64,000 bases of DNA from SIG673 sp045653945. GTDB lineage: Bacteria; Bacillota; Clostridia; Oscillospirales; CAG-272. Location: the NCBI GenBank assembly GCA_045653945.1, contig JAZOML010000045.1, forward strand, positions 1 to 64,000. Reading direction: 5' to 3'. Each line of letters begins with the position of its first letter. The stretch's first letter is position 1. The notes below the pieces were generated by a model. It was not told the origin of the DNA and searched no databases. It worked only from the letters and a program-made list of their open reading frames with translations. The position numbers and the translations under genes were made by a program. Below, piece after piece: positions 19,216-26,273 of the stretch.

Positions 19216-19256
19216 TTTATTCACCGAAAACGGTAAGAATACTGTGTTTTGACAAC
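19216..19256 (-). pseudogene. C-terminal scrap of a GH39-like gene
   Basis: Read on the minus strand this encodes SKHSILTVFGE and a stop, nearly identical to the last residues of the intact GH39 protein encoded at 20206-21501 (PKHSILTVFGN, stop). The rest of the gene is missing; upstream sequence runs into the 76-bp repeat. It is best read as the surviving 3' end of a second GH39 paralogue lost by deletion or rearrangement. Confidence 0.7.
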
Positions 19257-19270
19257 GTGTTTGGCAATCG

Positions 19271-19346
19271 GGTGGCAAGGCGAGCGCCTTGAGGCAAATG
19301 GCGGCGCAAACTGAATGCGAACAAATCAAACGCCGCCAAGGGATAT
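19271..19346 (+). repeat. 76-bp dispersed repeat, copy 2
   Basis: Near-identical to 17738-17813 (two substitutions seen). Here the long-range pair is a perfect GGCGGCG / CGCCGCC. Both copies flank the 18005-19183 gene in the same orientation. Confidence 0.85.
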
Positions 19347-19391
19347 TCGGGTAGGCTTAGACTTGCGAGTTACATCAATCCGTGTTATCAC

Positions 19392-19420
19392 TTGACAAAA
19401 ACCATTTTAACATTTATAAT
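19392..19420 (+). promoter_or_regulatory. Perfect SigA promoter for the SGNH hydrolase
   Basis: TTGACA (19392-19397), 17-nt spacer, TATAAT (19415-19420). It overlaps the upstream in-frame extension of the next gene, so translation must start at ATG 19455. Confidence 0.92.
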
Positions 19421-19454
19421 AATTATATCACATCAACAAGTATGGAGAAAAGCT

Positions 19455-20171
19455 ATGTCTTTTATAAAAAAACATTGGGTCAAGCTACTTATTGCATTTA
19501 TTTGCTTGTTTTTGGCGGTTGTACTTATAATTCACTTGACTGTGATTTTTCCTGCCGCAAAGGAACGCAGGGAGCTTGAGGCGGCTATACGTGAATATTA
19601 TTCAGGTAAACTGCAAAAGTATGAGCAGGAAAACGCCCTTTATGGAGATTATGAGGTTGACGTTGCCTTTATCGGCGACAGCTTGACTGACGGATATGAC
19701 CTTGAAAAATATTATCCTCAGTATCTTACCTCAAACCGAGGAATTGGCGGTGAAACGACCTACGGGCTAAAAGAGAGAATTCAGGTGTCGGTTTACGATT
19801 TAAAGCCGAAGGTTGTGGTTATGCTTATCGGTGCTAACAATATGGATACGATGATGCAGGATTACGAGAGTCTTATTGTTGGCTTAAAGGAAAATTTACC
19901 CGAAAGCGAGGTTGTGTTGCTTTCGCTTACCGCTATGGGCGATGAGTGGGGTCGTAAAAATCAGCTTGCGGCGTACAATAACGTCAGTATAGAGCTTCTT
20001 GCAAAGAAGCACGGTTGCTATTTTGTTGATTTGTTTTCGCCATTGTATGACGTGGAAATCGGTCAGGTCTACGATGGGTACACCGTTGACGGCGGACATT
20101 TTACGCCAAAGGGGTATGAGGTCGTAACGGCACAAATTACCCCTGTTTTGCAGGAAATTTTAGGAAGATAA
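19455..20171 (+). CDS. Membrane-anchored SGNH/GDSL hydrolase
   Basis: A 238-residue protein with an N-terminal signal-anchor helix (LLIAFICLFLAVVLIIHLTV) and an extracytoplasmic SGNH esterase domain. Block I is FIGDSLTDG with nucleophile Ser76, block II the glycine in RGIGGET, block III the asparagine in GANN (about residue 125), and block V DGGHFTPKG with the catalytic histidine near 212. Such enzymes usually deacetylate carbohydrates or cleave lipid esters; GH neighbours suggest a glycan esterase (inference). ATG 19455 is preceded by GGAG at 19444-19447. Confidence 0.88.
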   Translation: MSFIKKHWVKLLIAFICLFLAVVLIIHLTVIFPAAKERRELEAAIREYYSGKLQKYEQENALYGDYEVDVAFIGDSLTDGYDLEKYYPQYLTSNRGIGGETTYGLKERIQVSVYDLKPKVVVMLIGANNMDTMMQDYESLIVGLKENLPESEVVLLSLTAMGDEWGRKNQLAAYNNVSIELLAKKHGCYFVDLFSPLYDVEIGQVYDGYTVDGGHFTPKGYEVVTAQITPVLQEILGR

Positions 20172-20174
20172 AGT

Positions 20175-20202
20175 AAAGCCGACAGTAAAACTGTCGGCTT
20201 TT
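20175..20202. terminator. Terminator between convergent SGNH and GH39 genes
   Basis: AAAGCCGACAG / CTGTCGGCTTT stem with a TAAAA loop and TTTT following; it lies between two convergent stop codons and could act both ways. Confidence 0.88.
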
Positions 20203-20205
20203 GTA

Positions 20206-21501
20206 TTAGTTCCCGAAAACGGTAAGAATACTGTGCTTGGGCAAAATTTTTGGAATCGAAATTTCTTTTTCGTTTTCACCGTTTGCAGTGAGTAGGCATT
20301 TGGTAACGGAAATATCCGCACAAAGTTCAAGCGGTAGGTCGCTTTCTGTCGTGTTTACCACAACCATACGCTTTTCCTTCCCGTTTGTGGCGGCGACGGA
20401 ATAAAGTCCGTCGGTGTCGCAGGTGAGATACGTCTGCTGCCCCATTTTATAAAGCTCATTAAAGGCGGTAAAGGCGTAGTATGCGGGGTACGGCTCCTTT
20501 GTTATAGGATTAAAAAGACTTGCGTAGCTGCTCATTTCTATTCCTGCGTCGTAGAACATAGCGTTATCAAGGGGCATATCCTGAAACGCAAGGAGCATTG
20601 CTCCGATTATTGCACCGTGTTCGTTTGTTCCCTTAAGCTCTATTTTATAGTTCCACTCGTTACAGCTTGTTTCGGTTTTAGTATAGCCGGCTTCGTCAAG
20701 GCGTTTTCTTGCGTAGGTGGCGTATTTTTGGTTGTTCTCAATATTGTCGTAGCTATGCCAAGAGAAAAAGTCAAGCGGGCAGTCGTTATCCTTTATGTAG
20801 TCGATAAAGCCGTCGAGAAATTCAATAAAATAGTCAAGTCGGGGCGAGGATTTTGCCGTTTTCATATAGCTGTCGGTTATGGAGTAGAAGCCGCAGGAGC
20901 CGTATCCGCCTATCATTAAGTGCGGAAAACATTTTTTTAGGTGCTTTGATGCGACTTCGTAAAGGGCGTAGTACTGCTCTTTTGTGCCTCGCCACATTTG
21001 GTTTTCGTATATATCCTCAAAGTTATCGGGCTCGTTCCATATTTCCCAGTATCTTATGTTATGGTAAAAGCCGTTTGCCCACCCCTGCGTGTAGTGGCGG
21101 ATAATATGCTCACATATTATCGCCCATTTTTTGTTATCAGCCGGTGGGTAGATACGCAGAGCGCGTATTTCGGCATAGTTTTCAATGGTAACTCCGAGGC
21201 GGAAGAAGGGTTCAACTCCGTTTTTGACAAGAGCGTTTATAAGCAGGTCGGTAAAGGCAAAATCATATGAGCTTTCGTCGTAGGGGTCTGCATCAAAATT
21301 TCTAAATATATTTGGAATATCCGCAAACATATTTAAGCCGTAAACACCGCCTACGTCGTGCAGTCTTGAAAACGGAATACCCGCCTGCTTTAAGTAGCGG
21401 AACATTGAAAAATCGAAGCCGATAAACGGCCCCTGACCGACTCCGTGCATAGGCTTGATTTTGCCTATTGTTTTGTTAAAATCAACGGTTATGTTTGCCA
21501 T
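20206..21501 (-). CDS. GH39-family glycoside hydrolase (beta-xylosidase-like)
   Basis: A 431-residue cytoplasmic clan GH-A enzyme. The acid/base Glu157 sits in WEIWNEPDN and the probable nucleophile is Glu282 in CNEWNY; FSWHSYD near 246-252 is another GH39 landmark. GH39 members hydrolyse beta-xylosides or alpha-iduronides; a plant xyloside is the likelier substrate in a gut clostridium (inference). AAGGAGA precedes the ATG, inside the end of the MFS gene 5 nt upstream, so the two genes are coupled. A C-terminal scrap of a paralogue lies at 19216-19256. Confidence 0.87.
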   Translation of the reverse strand: MANITVDFNKTIGKIKPMHGVGQGPFIGFDFSMFRYLKQAGIPFSRLHDVGGVYGLNMFADIPNIFRNFDADPYDESSYDFAFTDLLINALVKNGVEPFFRLGVTIENYAEIRALRIYPPADNKKWAIICEHIIRHYTQGWANGFYHNIRYWEIWNEPDNFEDIYENQMWRGTKEQYYALYEVASKHLKKCFPHLMIGGYGSCGFYSITDSYMKTAKSSPRLDYFIEFLDGFIDYIKDNDCPLDFFSWHSYDNIENNQKYATYARKRLDEAGYTKTETSCNEWNYKIELKGTNEHGAIIGAMLLAFQDMPLDNAMFYDAGIEMSSYASLFNPITKEPYPAYYAFTAFNELYKMGQQTYLTCDTDGLYSVAATNGKEKRMVVVNTTESDLPLELCADISVTKCLLTANGENEKEISIPKILPKHSILTVFGN

Positions 21502-21505
21502 TGTT

Positions 21506-22759
21506 TTAAATCTCCTTTTTCATCTTTTTGATAATTGTGTTTAGGTAAATTATAGCGGTGGCAATTAAAATAACCGAAATTGCCGAAAGGATTTGCTGTG
21601 CGTGGATATTGAAGCCCAAAAAGGTATTTCCGCTTGCCTGTACGGTATCTATAAGCGGCTTTGCAAGTAGCGTTGCGCCAAAACCAATAAAACCGACTAC
21701 GGTGTTTTTTATTGCAAGTGCTCCTGTGCGGCGTTCGAGCGGTACGTAATCGTAGATGAGGTTGACTGTACCGCTGTTTATACCTGCCATTGAAATCGCA
21801 TAGAAAATTTGATGGAGCACCATAAAAGCTTTTCCAAAGAATATATTGAAGCCATAGGAAAGCATAGCGAAAATAAAGCAAACGGTGAGCATTGTGGCAA
21901 ACGAACGCTTGTCGGCAAGCTTGCCTATCGGAGCGGAAAACAACGCCCGTGCTATTGAGGCTACGGCGGTGATTATCGCTATTTCAGTCATACTGAATTT
22001 TAAGTCGCTTATTTGATAGGTGCCGTAAAATGGCGTGCTTATGTAAGAGGCAATTGCCCACAGCGAAAACAGGGGAATAAGCTTTAGCAGATTTTTGTCA
22101 AAGAGTGATGTCCTTAACATCTGACCTATGCGTTCTTCTTTTACCTCAACGGGCTTTTCCTTTATGAAAAGCATCAAGACAAGATGTAAGGCGGTTAAGA
22201 GGAGCATTGTTATTGCCCCCATGATAAATGCAGTATTCATTTCGCCTTTTACTTCAAAAAAGTCGATGAGTGCACCCATCAAAAAGGAAATAATCATACC
22301 GGATATAAGAGAAACAATCTCTTTTTTTGCGGTAAAGGAGCCACGCTCACTGTCTGGTACAAGTCCCATAAGCCAAGTCATTTTGGGTGAGTACAGGATA
22401 TTTTTCACCATTTCCGCCAAAAGTAAAAGGGATATGAAAATAGCGACCTTGACGGTTTTTGAAACGGGTACCACAGGCACGAGGTAAAGAAATGCAAACG
22501 CAAGCTCGTTTATCAGGTGTAACAGTATAACTATTCGCTTGATAGGTCGTTTATTTGCGATAAAAAGCGATAAAATCTGAAATCCAAAGCCGAGCGATAT
22601 GAACGAGCTCAAAATTCCCGTTACGCCGTCGGAAATGCCTATTGAGGTTGTCATTTTGGCAAGGTATGTAGTACCGACCAAAATGGATATAAAATATTCT
22701 ATCGCCGCTTCTATTATATAAAGCGTGCGGCTGCCCTTATATTTATCGCAATCATTCAT
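21506..22759 (-). CDS. MFS transporter coupled to GH39 enzyme
   Basis: A 417-residue protein with about 12 membrane helices and MFS features, for example APIGKLADKRSFATML for the conserved loop between helices. Its start is preceded by GGAGG. The stop lies 5 nt before the GH39 ATG. I infer import of an oligosaccharide or xyloside that GH39 then cleaves inside the cell. It is transcribed divergently from a LacI-family regulator, a usual arrangement for local control. Confidence 0.87.
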   Translation of the reverse strand: MNDCDKYKGSRTLYIIEAAIEYFISILVGTTYLAKMTTSIGISDGVTGILSSFISLGFGFQILSLFIANKRPIKRIVILLHLINELAFAFLYLVPVVPVSKTVKVAIFISLLLLAEMVKNILYSPKMTWLMGLVPDSERGSFTAKKEIVSLISGMIISFLMGALIDFFEVKGEMNTAFIMGAITMLLLTALHLVLMLFIKEKPVEVKEERIGQMLRTSLFDKNLLKLIPLFSLWAIASYISTPFYGTYQISDLKFSMTEIAIITAVASIARALFSAPIGKLADKRSFATMLTVCFIFAMLSYGFNIFFGKAFMVLHQIFYAISMAGINSGTVNLIYDYVPLERRTGALAIKNTVVGFIGFGATLLAKPLIDTVQASGNTFLGFNIHAQQILSAISVILIATAIIYLNTIIKKMKKEI

Positions 22760-22793
22760 TTAAATTTTTCCTCCGAAAAGCCTCTTTGCGGTT

Positions 22794-22893
22794 ATTGTAT
22801 CACAACAGAGCAGAAGTGTCTATACGTTTTTTACGAAAAAATTTTCGGAATTTTTATTTATGCCTTGTTTTTTGTATTTTTTTGATATATAAT
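22794..22893. promoter_or_regulatory. Divergent promoters of MFS-GH39 and lacI-type genes
   Basis: Minus strand: TAGACA (22817-22822), 17 nt, TACAAT (22794-22799), reading into the MFS gene. Plus strand: TTGTTT (22865-22870), 17 nt, TATAAT (22888-22893), reading into the regulator gene. Between them an inverted repeat CGAAAA-AA-TTTTCG (22834-22847) is a weak operator candidate; it lacks the CG centre typical of LacI-family sites. Confidence 0.6.
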
Positions 22894-22922
22894 TAGTTAA
22901 AAGATGAAAAAGGAGGGATAAA

Positions 22923-23849
22923 ATGACCTTATCAAAGCTGGCAAGAGCCGCAAACGTTTCGGTATCAACCGCATCAAAGGCTTTTTCTATGAGCACCGAT
23001 ATAAGCGAGGCGACGAGAGAACACGTTTTTGAGGTCGCAAAAAAATACGGTTGCTTTAAGCGTTTTTACAGTGCAAGGTATCCCCGTCTTGTTATAGCCG
23101 TCGTTTGTCCCGAGCTTGCGAGCATTTATTACGGCTCTTTAATTGAGGAAATTCAAAGGGAGCTTGAGGCACTGGGCTGCGAGGTATGTATAAGCAACTC
23201 TATGTTTTCCCCGAATGCAACCGACGTAAGTATAGGCTATTATTCGGACTATTCATCGGTTGACGGAATAATAACTCTTGCATACGGAGAACGTGAACAG
23301 CAGGCAAGTGTCCCCTATATTTGTGTAAACGAGGTTGTGCAAATGGGTAAAAAGGGGATAGATTTGGCTATCTCGTATCTTATCCAAAACGGTGTTACCG
23401 ACGTAGGCTTTATCGGAGAAAATCTCACATCGGGAAAGCAAAGTGATTTTTGTACGTTGATGGCGGAGCACGGTCTTAGTGTTGACGAAAATAAAATAGC
23501 TATAACTAACGAGCGGTTTACAAAAGGCGGATATGAGGCTATGAGGAGTTTTTTTGATAGAAACGTGCTTCCGCGAGCCGTTATTTGTGCTTACGATTAT
23601 ATGGCTATGGGTGCAATAAGATGCGTTTCCGAGAGGGGACTTTCAGTGCCTCGTGATATTGCGGTTATCGGTATGGACAATATTCGGGAAGCCGAGTATT
23701 TTATTCCCTCAATTTCAAGCATTGACTACGGTAATGGCGAGCGCGCAAGGGCACTTGCTAAGGGAATTTTAGATAAAATTAACGGACGCACACCGACTGT
23801 CGTAACGGTAGATGAGTCGCTGGTTTTAAGAGAAAGCAGTAAATTTTAA
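22923..23849 (+). CDS. LacI-family transcriptional regulator
   Basis: A 308-residue repressor-type protein: N-terminal HTH (LSKLARAANVSVSTASKAFS, residues 3-22) with hinge, then a periplasmic-binding-protein-like sensor domain (from about residue 58). The start follows AAAAAGGAGGG. It is divergent from the MFS-GH39 operon and is its likely regulator; the inducer would be a sugar related to the GH39 substrate (inference). The linker (FKRFYSARYPRL) is shorter than usual. Confidence 0.88.
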   Translation: MTLSKLARAANVSVSTASKAFSMSTDISEATREHVFEVAKKYGCFKRFYSARYPRLVIAVVCPELASIYYGSLIEEIQRELEALGCEVCISNSMFSPNATDVSIGYYSDYSSVDGIITLAYGEREQQASVPYICVNEVVQMGKKGIDLAISYLIQNGVTDVGFIGENLTSGKQSDFCTLMAEHGLSVDENKIAITNERFTKGGYEAMRSFFDRNVLPRAVICAYDYMAMGAIRCVSERGLSVPRDIAVIGMDNIREAEYFIPSISSIDYGNGERARALAKGILDKINGRTPTVVTVDESLVLRESSKF

Positions 23850-23865
23850 TATATTGGGATTAGCC

Positions 23866-23970
23866 TCATTTGTTGCCGATTTTGCGGTAGCGTTGTGGGG
23901 TTAATCCCGTTTCTTTTTTGAAAAGTCTTATAAAATGCGAGGTGTCGTAGCAGCCGATAGTCGCGCAAAG
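23866..23970 (-). pseudogene. C-terminal remnant of an AraC-family regulator
   Basis: On the minus strand this reads IGCYDTSHFIRLFKKETG then LTPQRYRKIGNK and stop. It is the second helix-turn-helix of AraC/XylS regulators (consensus GYxDxSHFxRxFKKxxGxTPxxYR). No upstream coding part exists: the frame ends at a terminator hairpin at 23976. It has no start and is clearly truncated. Confidence 0.85.
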
Positions 23971-23975
23971 TAATT

Positions 23976-24002
23976 AAAAAACGCACCTACGGGTGCGTTT
24001 TT
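23976..24002. terminator. Hairpin terminator
   Basis: AAAAACGCACC / GGTGCGTTTTT with a TACG-type loop. It may end lacI-type gene transcription on the plus strand. Confidence 0.8.
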
Positions 24003-24004
24003 GA

Positions 24005-24088
24005 GTGAAGAGATAAGAGAGAATAGATAAGAGAAACGGTTGCTTTTCGCCCTATGCGAAAAGCTTCATTTTCTTTTCACTCTTCACT
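24005..24088. repeat. Nested inverted-repeat element
   Basis: Outer arms AGTGAAGAG (24005-24013) and CTCTTCACT (24080-24088) enclose an inner perfect 9-bp stem GCTTTTCGC-CCTAT-GCGAAAAGC (24042-24064). No coding content is seen. It could be a small mobile or structured-RNA element; undetermined. Confidence 0.5.
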
Positions 24089-24106
24089 TTTCACTTTTAT
24101 CTAATA

Positions 24107-24132
24107 AAAAAATACCCTACGGGGTGTTTTTT
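24107..24132. terminator. Terminator of the small HTH gene
   Basis: A-run, TACCC-TAC-GGGGT stem and T-run; the 3' end overlaps the minus-strand HTH stop codon region. Confidence 0.75.
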
Positions 24133-24331
24133 ATTCCTTGATATATATCAAAATGTCCTCAACCTTGCAGTCAAGAAACGTGCAAAGGTCGTTTAAGGTT
24201 ACTGTGGTTATTGGTTTTCCGTGCTTTAGGCGGTCAAGTAGGCTTCGGCTTACGCCGTAGACGTTTACGAGCGTATAGGTTGTTATGCCCTTTTCCCTCA
24301 TAGTTTTGTAAAGCGGCTCGTATGAAATCAT
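24131..24331 (-). CDS. Small XRE-type HTH regulator
   Basis: A 66-residue Cro/CI-like DNA-binding protein. The HTH is visible as TTYTLVNVYGVSRSLLDRLK, and the C-terminal LNDLCTFLDCKVEDILIYI is typical of short clostridial XRE regulators. GTGAGGA precedes the ATG. It is divergent from a PH-domain membrane protein, sharing a palindrome in the promoter region, and probably represses both (inference). Confidence 0.85.
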   Translation of the reverse strand: MISYEPLYKTMREKGITTYTLVNVYGVSRSLLDRLKHGKPITTVTLNDLCTFLDCKVEDILIYIKE

Positions 24332-24381
24332 AGATTTTCCTCACTTTTTTAGATTTGTGGGGAAAATATTATCCCTTTTTT

Positions 24382-24432
24382 AGTATAAAATATGCTCTAC
24401 CTATTGACAATTGTCTATATATAGAGTATAAT
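24382..24432. promoter_or_regulatory. Overlapping divergent promoters around one palindrome
   Basis: Plus strand: TTGACA (24404-24409), 17 nt, TATAAT (24427-24432). Minus strand: TTGTCA (24405-24410 read in reverse), 17 nt, TATACT (24382-24387 in reverse). Both -35 boxes lie within the palindrome TATTGACAATTGTCTATA (24402-24419, 8 of 9 arm bases paired), so one bound dimer could shut both genes. Confidence 0.85.
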
Positions 24433-24463
24433 ATAATTAATTCAAATGAAATGAGGTATAGTT

Positions 24464-24853
24464 ATGGCACCAAATTACGTAGCAAAGAAAAGTGCAGTTC
24501 CGGCACTTAGTCCCCTTTGTATCATTTTTTTTTGGCTTGTTGTTCCGCTGATAATACAGATTTATCGCATTGTTGAAGCAAAGAAGTCCGTTATTGAGTT
24601 TTACGATGACAAAATGATAGTCAAGGGCGGAGTATTTAATACATATGAAAGACAGTCGGTATTTATGGGTGTTTATTCCGTATCTATCAGTCAGAGCTTT
24701 TTCGGTCATATTTTCGGTTACGGAGATATTACAGTTGACTGCCCCGGCAAGTGGGACGTTTCAACATATGGCATTAAAGATCCTCAGGCTCTTAAGCGTT
24801 ATCTTGAAACTAAGATAACCGCACGTGGAATAAATCAGGTAATAATGAACTAA
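24464..24853 (+). CDS. Bacterial PH-domain membrane protein
   Basis: A 129-residue protein with a hydrophobic segment (PLCIIFFWLVVPLIIQIYRI, about residues 17-36) and a bacterial PH-like (YdbS/YdbT type) beta domain: FYDDKMIVKGGVFNTYERQS and GYGDITVDCPGKW. Such domains are often associated with membrane stress. GAGG lies about 12 nt before ATG 24464. It is driven by a consensus promoter shared with the divergent XRE regulator, suggesting tight inducible control. Confidence 0.8.
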   Translation: MAPNYVAKKSAVPALSPLCIIFFWLVVPLIIQIYRIVEAKKSVIEFYDDKMIVKGGVFNTYERQSVFMGVYSVSISQSFFGHIFGYGDITVDCPGKWDVSTYGIKDPQALKRYLETKITARGINQVIMN

Positions 24854-24857
24854 TAAC

Positions 24858-24885
24858 AAAAAAAGCACCCTATGGTGCTTTTTTT
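24858..24885 (+). terminator. Terminator after PH-domain gene
   Basis: AAAAAAAGCACC / GGTGCTTTTTTT with a CTAT loop, 4 nt after the stop. Confidence 0.9.
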
Positions 24886-24904
24886 GTTGAGTTAAGTTAA
24901 GTCT

Positions 24905-25705
24905 TTAAGGGCGAAGTCCCATACCGCCCTCAAGGGTGAGGGTTTCGCCGTTCATATACTTAAAGTCGGGGTTTGCGAGCTGTACGCATACACGTCCGAT
25001 TTCCGTTTCGGGGTCGCCGAAGTGTCCTGCGGGGGGCATTTTGACGTTTGCCTTAAATGCCTCAGGGTATGCTTTTTCAAAGCCTTCAAGCTGTGCCGTC
25101 CAAGCAAGCGGGCATACTACGTTTGCGTTTATACCGTCCTTTGCCCATTCGGTTGCCGCAACTCTAGTAAGTCCGCGTATGCCTTCCTTTGCGGCGGCGT
25201 AGGAGCACTGTCCGTAGTTGCCGAAAAGTCCTGCACCCGAGGCGAAGTTAATAATGCTTCCCTTAGTTTCCTTGAGGTATGGGTAGCACGCCTTCATATA
25301 GTAAAAGGTTGCGTAGAGTCCTGAATACATAGCGAGGTCAAACTGTTCGGTGGTGTGGTCTTGGATAGTAACGCCCGAGGCGGACGCCTGTGCGTTATTT
25401 ATAAGCACGTCAATTCTACCGAATTCCTTGATAGCGGCGTCAACTACGCCCTTTGCGGTTGCCTCGTTATCCGAGCCTGCCGAGATATCGGCGGCGATAG
25501 CGAGCACCTTGATACCGTATGCCTTTTCAAGCTCTTCTTTAGCCTTTTCAAGCTTAGGCACGTTTCTGCCCGTAATGACGAGGTTAGCTCCCTCCTTTGC
25601 GTATGCGGTGGCGATGCCGTATCCGATTGAGCCGCATCTACCGTCGGAAAGGACTGCGTAGCCTGCGCCTGTGATGATTGCTGTTTTACCGTTTAAAAAT
25701 CCCAT
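24905..25705 (-). CDS. Short-chain dehydrogenase/reductase (SDR)
   Basis: A 266-residue Rossmann oxidoreductase. Cofactor-binding region TAIITGAG and later GYGIATAYAKEGANLVITGR; structural NNAQ; catalytic serine in NFASGAG; YxxxK as YAAAK. The glycine motif is stretched by an insert (AVLSDGRCGSIG) compared with classical TGxxxGxG. The C-terminal YMNGETLTLEGGMGLRP is a normal SDR ending. Substrate unknown. It starts 2 nt after the stop of the deoxyinosine glycosylase gene and is co-transcribed with it. Confidence 0.88.
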   Translation of the reverse strand: MGFLNGKTAIITGAGYAVLSDGRCGSIGYGIATAYAKEGANLVITGRNVPKLEKAKEELEKAYGIKVLAIAADISAGSDNEATAKGVVDAAIKEFGRIDVLINNAQASASGVTIQDHTTEQFDLAMYSGLYATFYYMKACYPYLKETKGSIINFASGAGLFGNYGQCSYAAAKEGIRGLTRVAATEWAKDGINANVVCPLAWTAQLEGFEKAYPEAFKANVKMPPAGHFGDPETEIGRVCVQLANPDFKYMNGETLTLEGGMGLRP

Positions 25706-25707
25706 TT

Positions 25708-26190
25708 TTATATCTCCTTGATTTTATTTTTCCAATAGTTAGTGAGTCGCTCGACGCCCCAAGCTGCGTTTGCGGGTGAGGTTGAGGGGAGCGTTATTGC
25801 CGAAATACCCGTTTTTTGCTCCATGTACCGCTTGTAAAAGCGGGCGGCAGTGCCGCCGTTTACGAAGATTTTCTCGATTTTGGCGTTATTTAGTATCAGA
25901 TAAAGGTCATTTGGCGTTACGTTTTTAATTGTGCTGTCCGCACTGCCCTCAATATCGCAGGATGCGATGACGTCCCACAGTGCTATGCCGTTTTTAAGCA
26001 AGAAAGCCTTTTTTTCGGGGACAGTCTTTGGCTCGTCCTCGTCAAAAACAGCCGAGATGACCTTCCAAAAGCGGTTTTGCTTATGTCCGTAGAAAAATGC
26101 TTGTTCCCTTGATTTGACCGAGGGAAAGCTACCGAGTATGAGTATTTTTGAGTTTTCGTCAAATACGGGCGGTATCGGGTGGACTGGCAT
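25708..26190 (-). CDS. DNA-deoxyinosine glycosylase, UDG superfamily
   Basis: A 160-residue member of the uracil-DNA-glycosylase superfamily of the hypoxanthine-DNA glycosylase type. Motif 1 is ILGSFPSVKSRE, FYGHKQNRFWKVI follows, and the C-terminal motif is LPSTSPANA. It removes deaminated adenine (hypoxanthine) from DNA. AAGGAGA lies upstream. It is the first gene of a two-gene unit with the SDR. Confidence 0.85.
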   Translation of the reverse strand: MPVHPIPPVFDENSKILILGSFPSVKSREQAFFYGHKQNRFWKVISAVFDEDEPKTVPEKKAFLLKNGIALWDVIASCDIEGSADSTIKNVTPNDLYLILNNAKIEKIFVNGGTAARFYKRYMEQKTGISAITLPSTSPANAAWGVERLTNYWKNKIKEI

Positions 26191-26243
26191 ATCTTATCTC
26201 CTTTTTTACTATTATACCACAAAAAACAGGAAATGTAAATAGG

Positions 26244-26268
26244 AAAGCACCCGTTTGGGTGCTTTTTT
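26244..26268. terminator. Hairpin downstream of asparaginase
   Basis: AAAGCACCC-GTTT-GGGTGCTTT stem. The better T-run is on the plus strand, so its strength for minus-strand transcription is moderate. Confidence 0.7.
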
Positions 26269-26273
26269 CGGTA

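Noticed and set aside
24107..24132. Riboswitch or attenuator near the small HTH gene
   Set aside because: Only a plain terminator hairpin with a T-run; no conserved aptamer elements.
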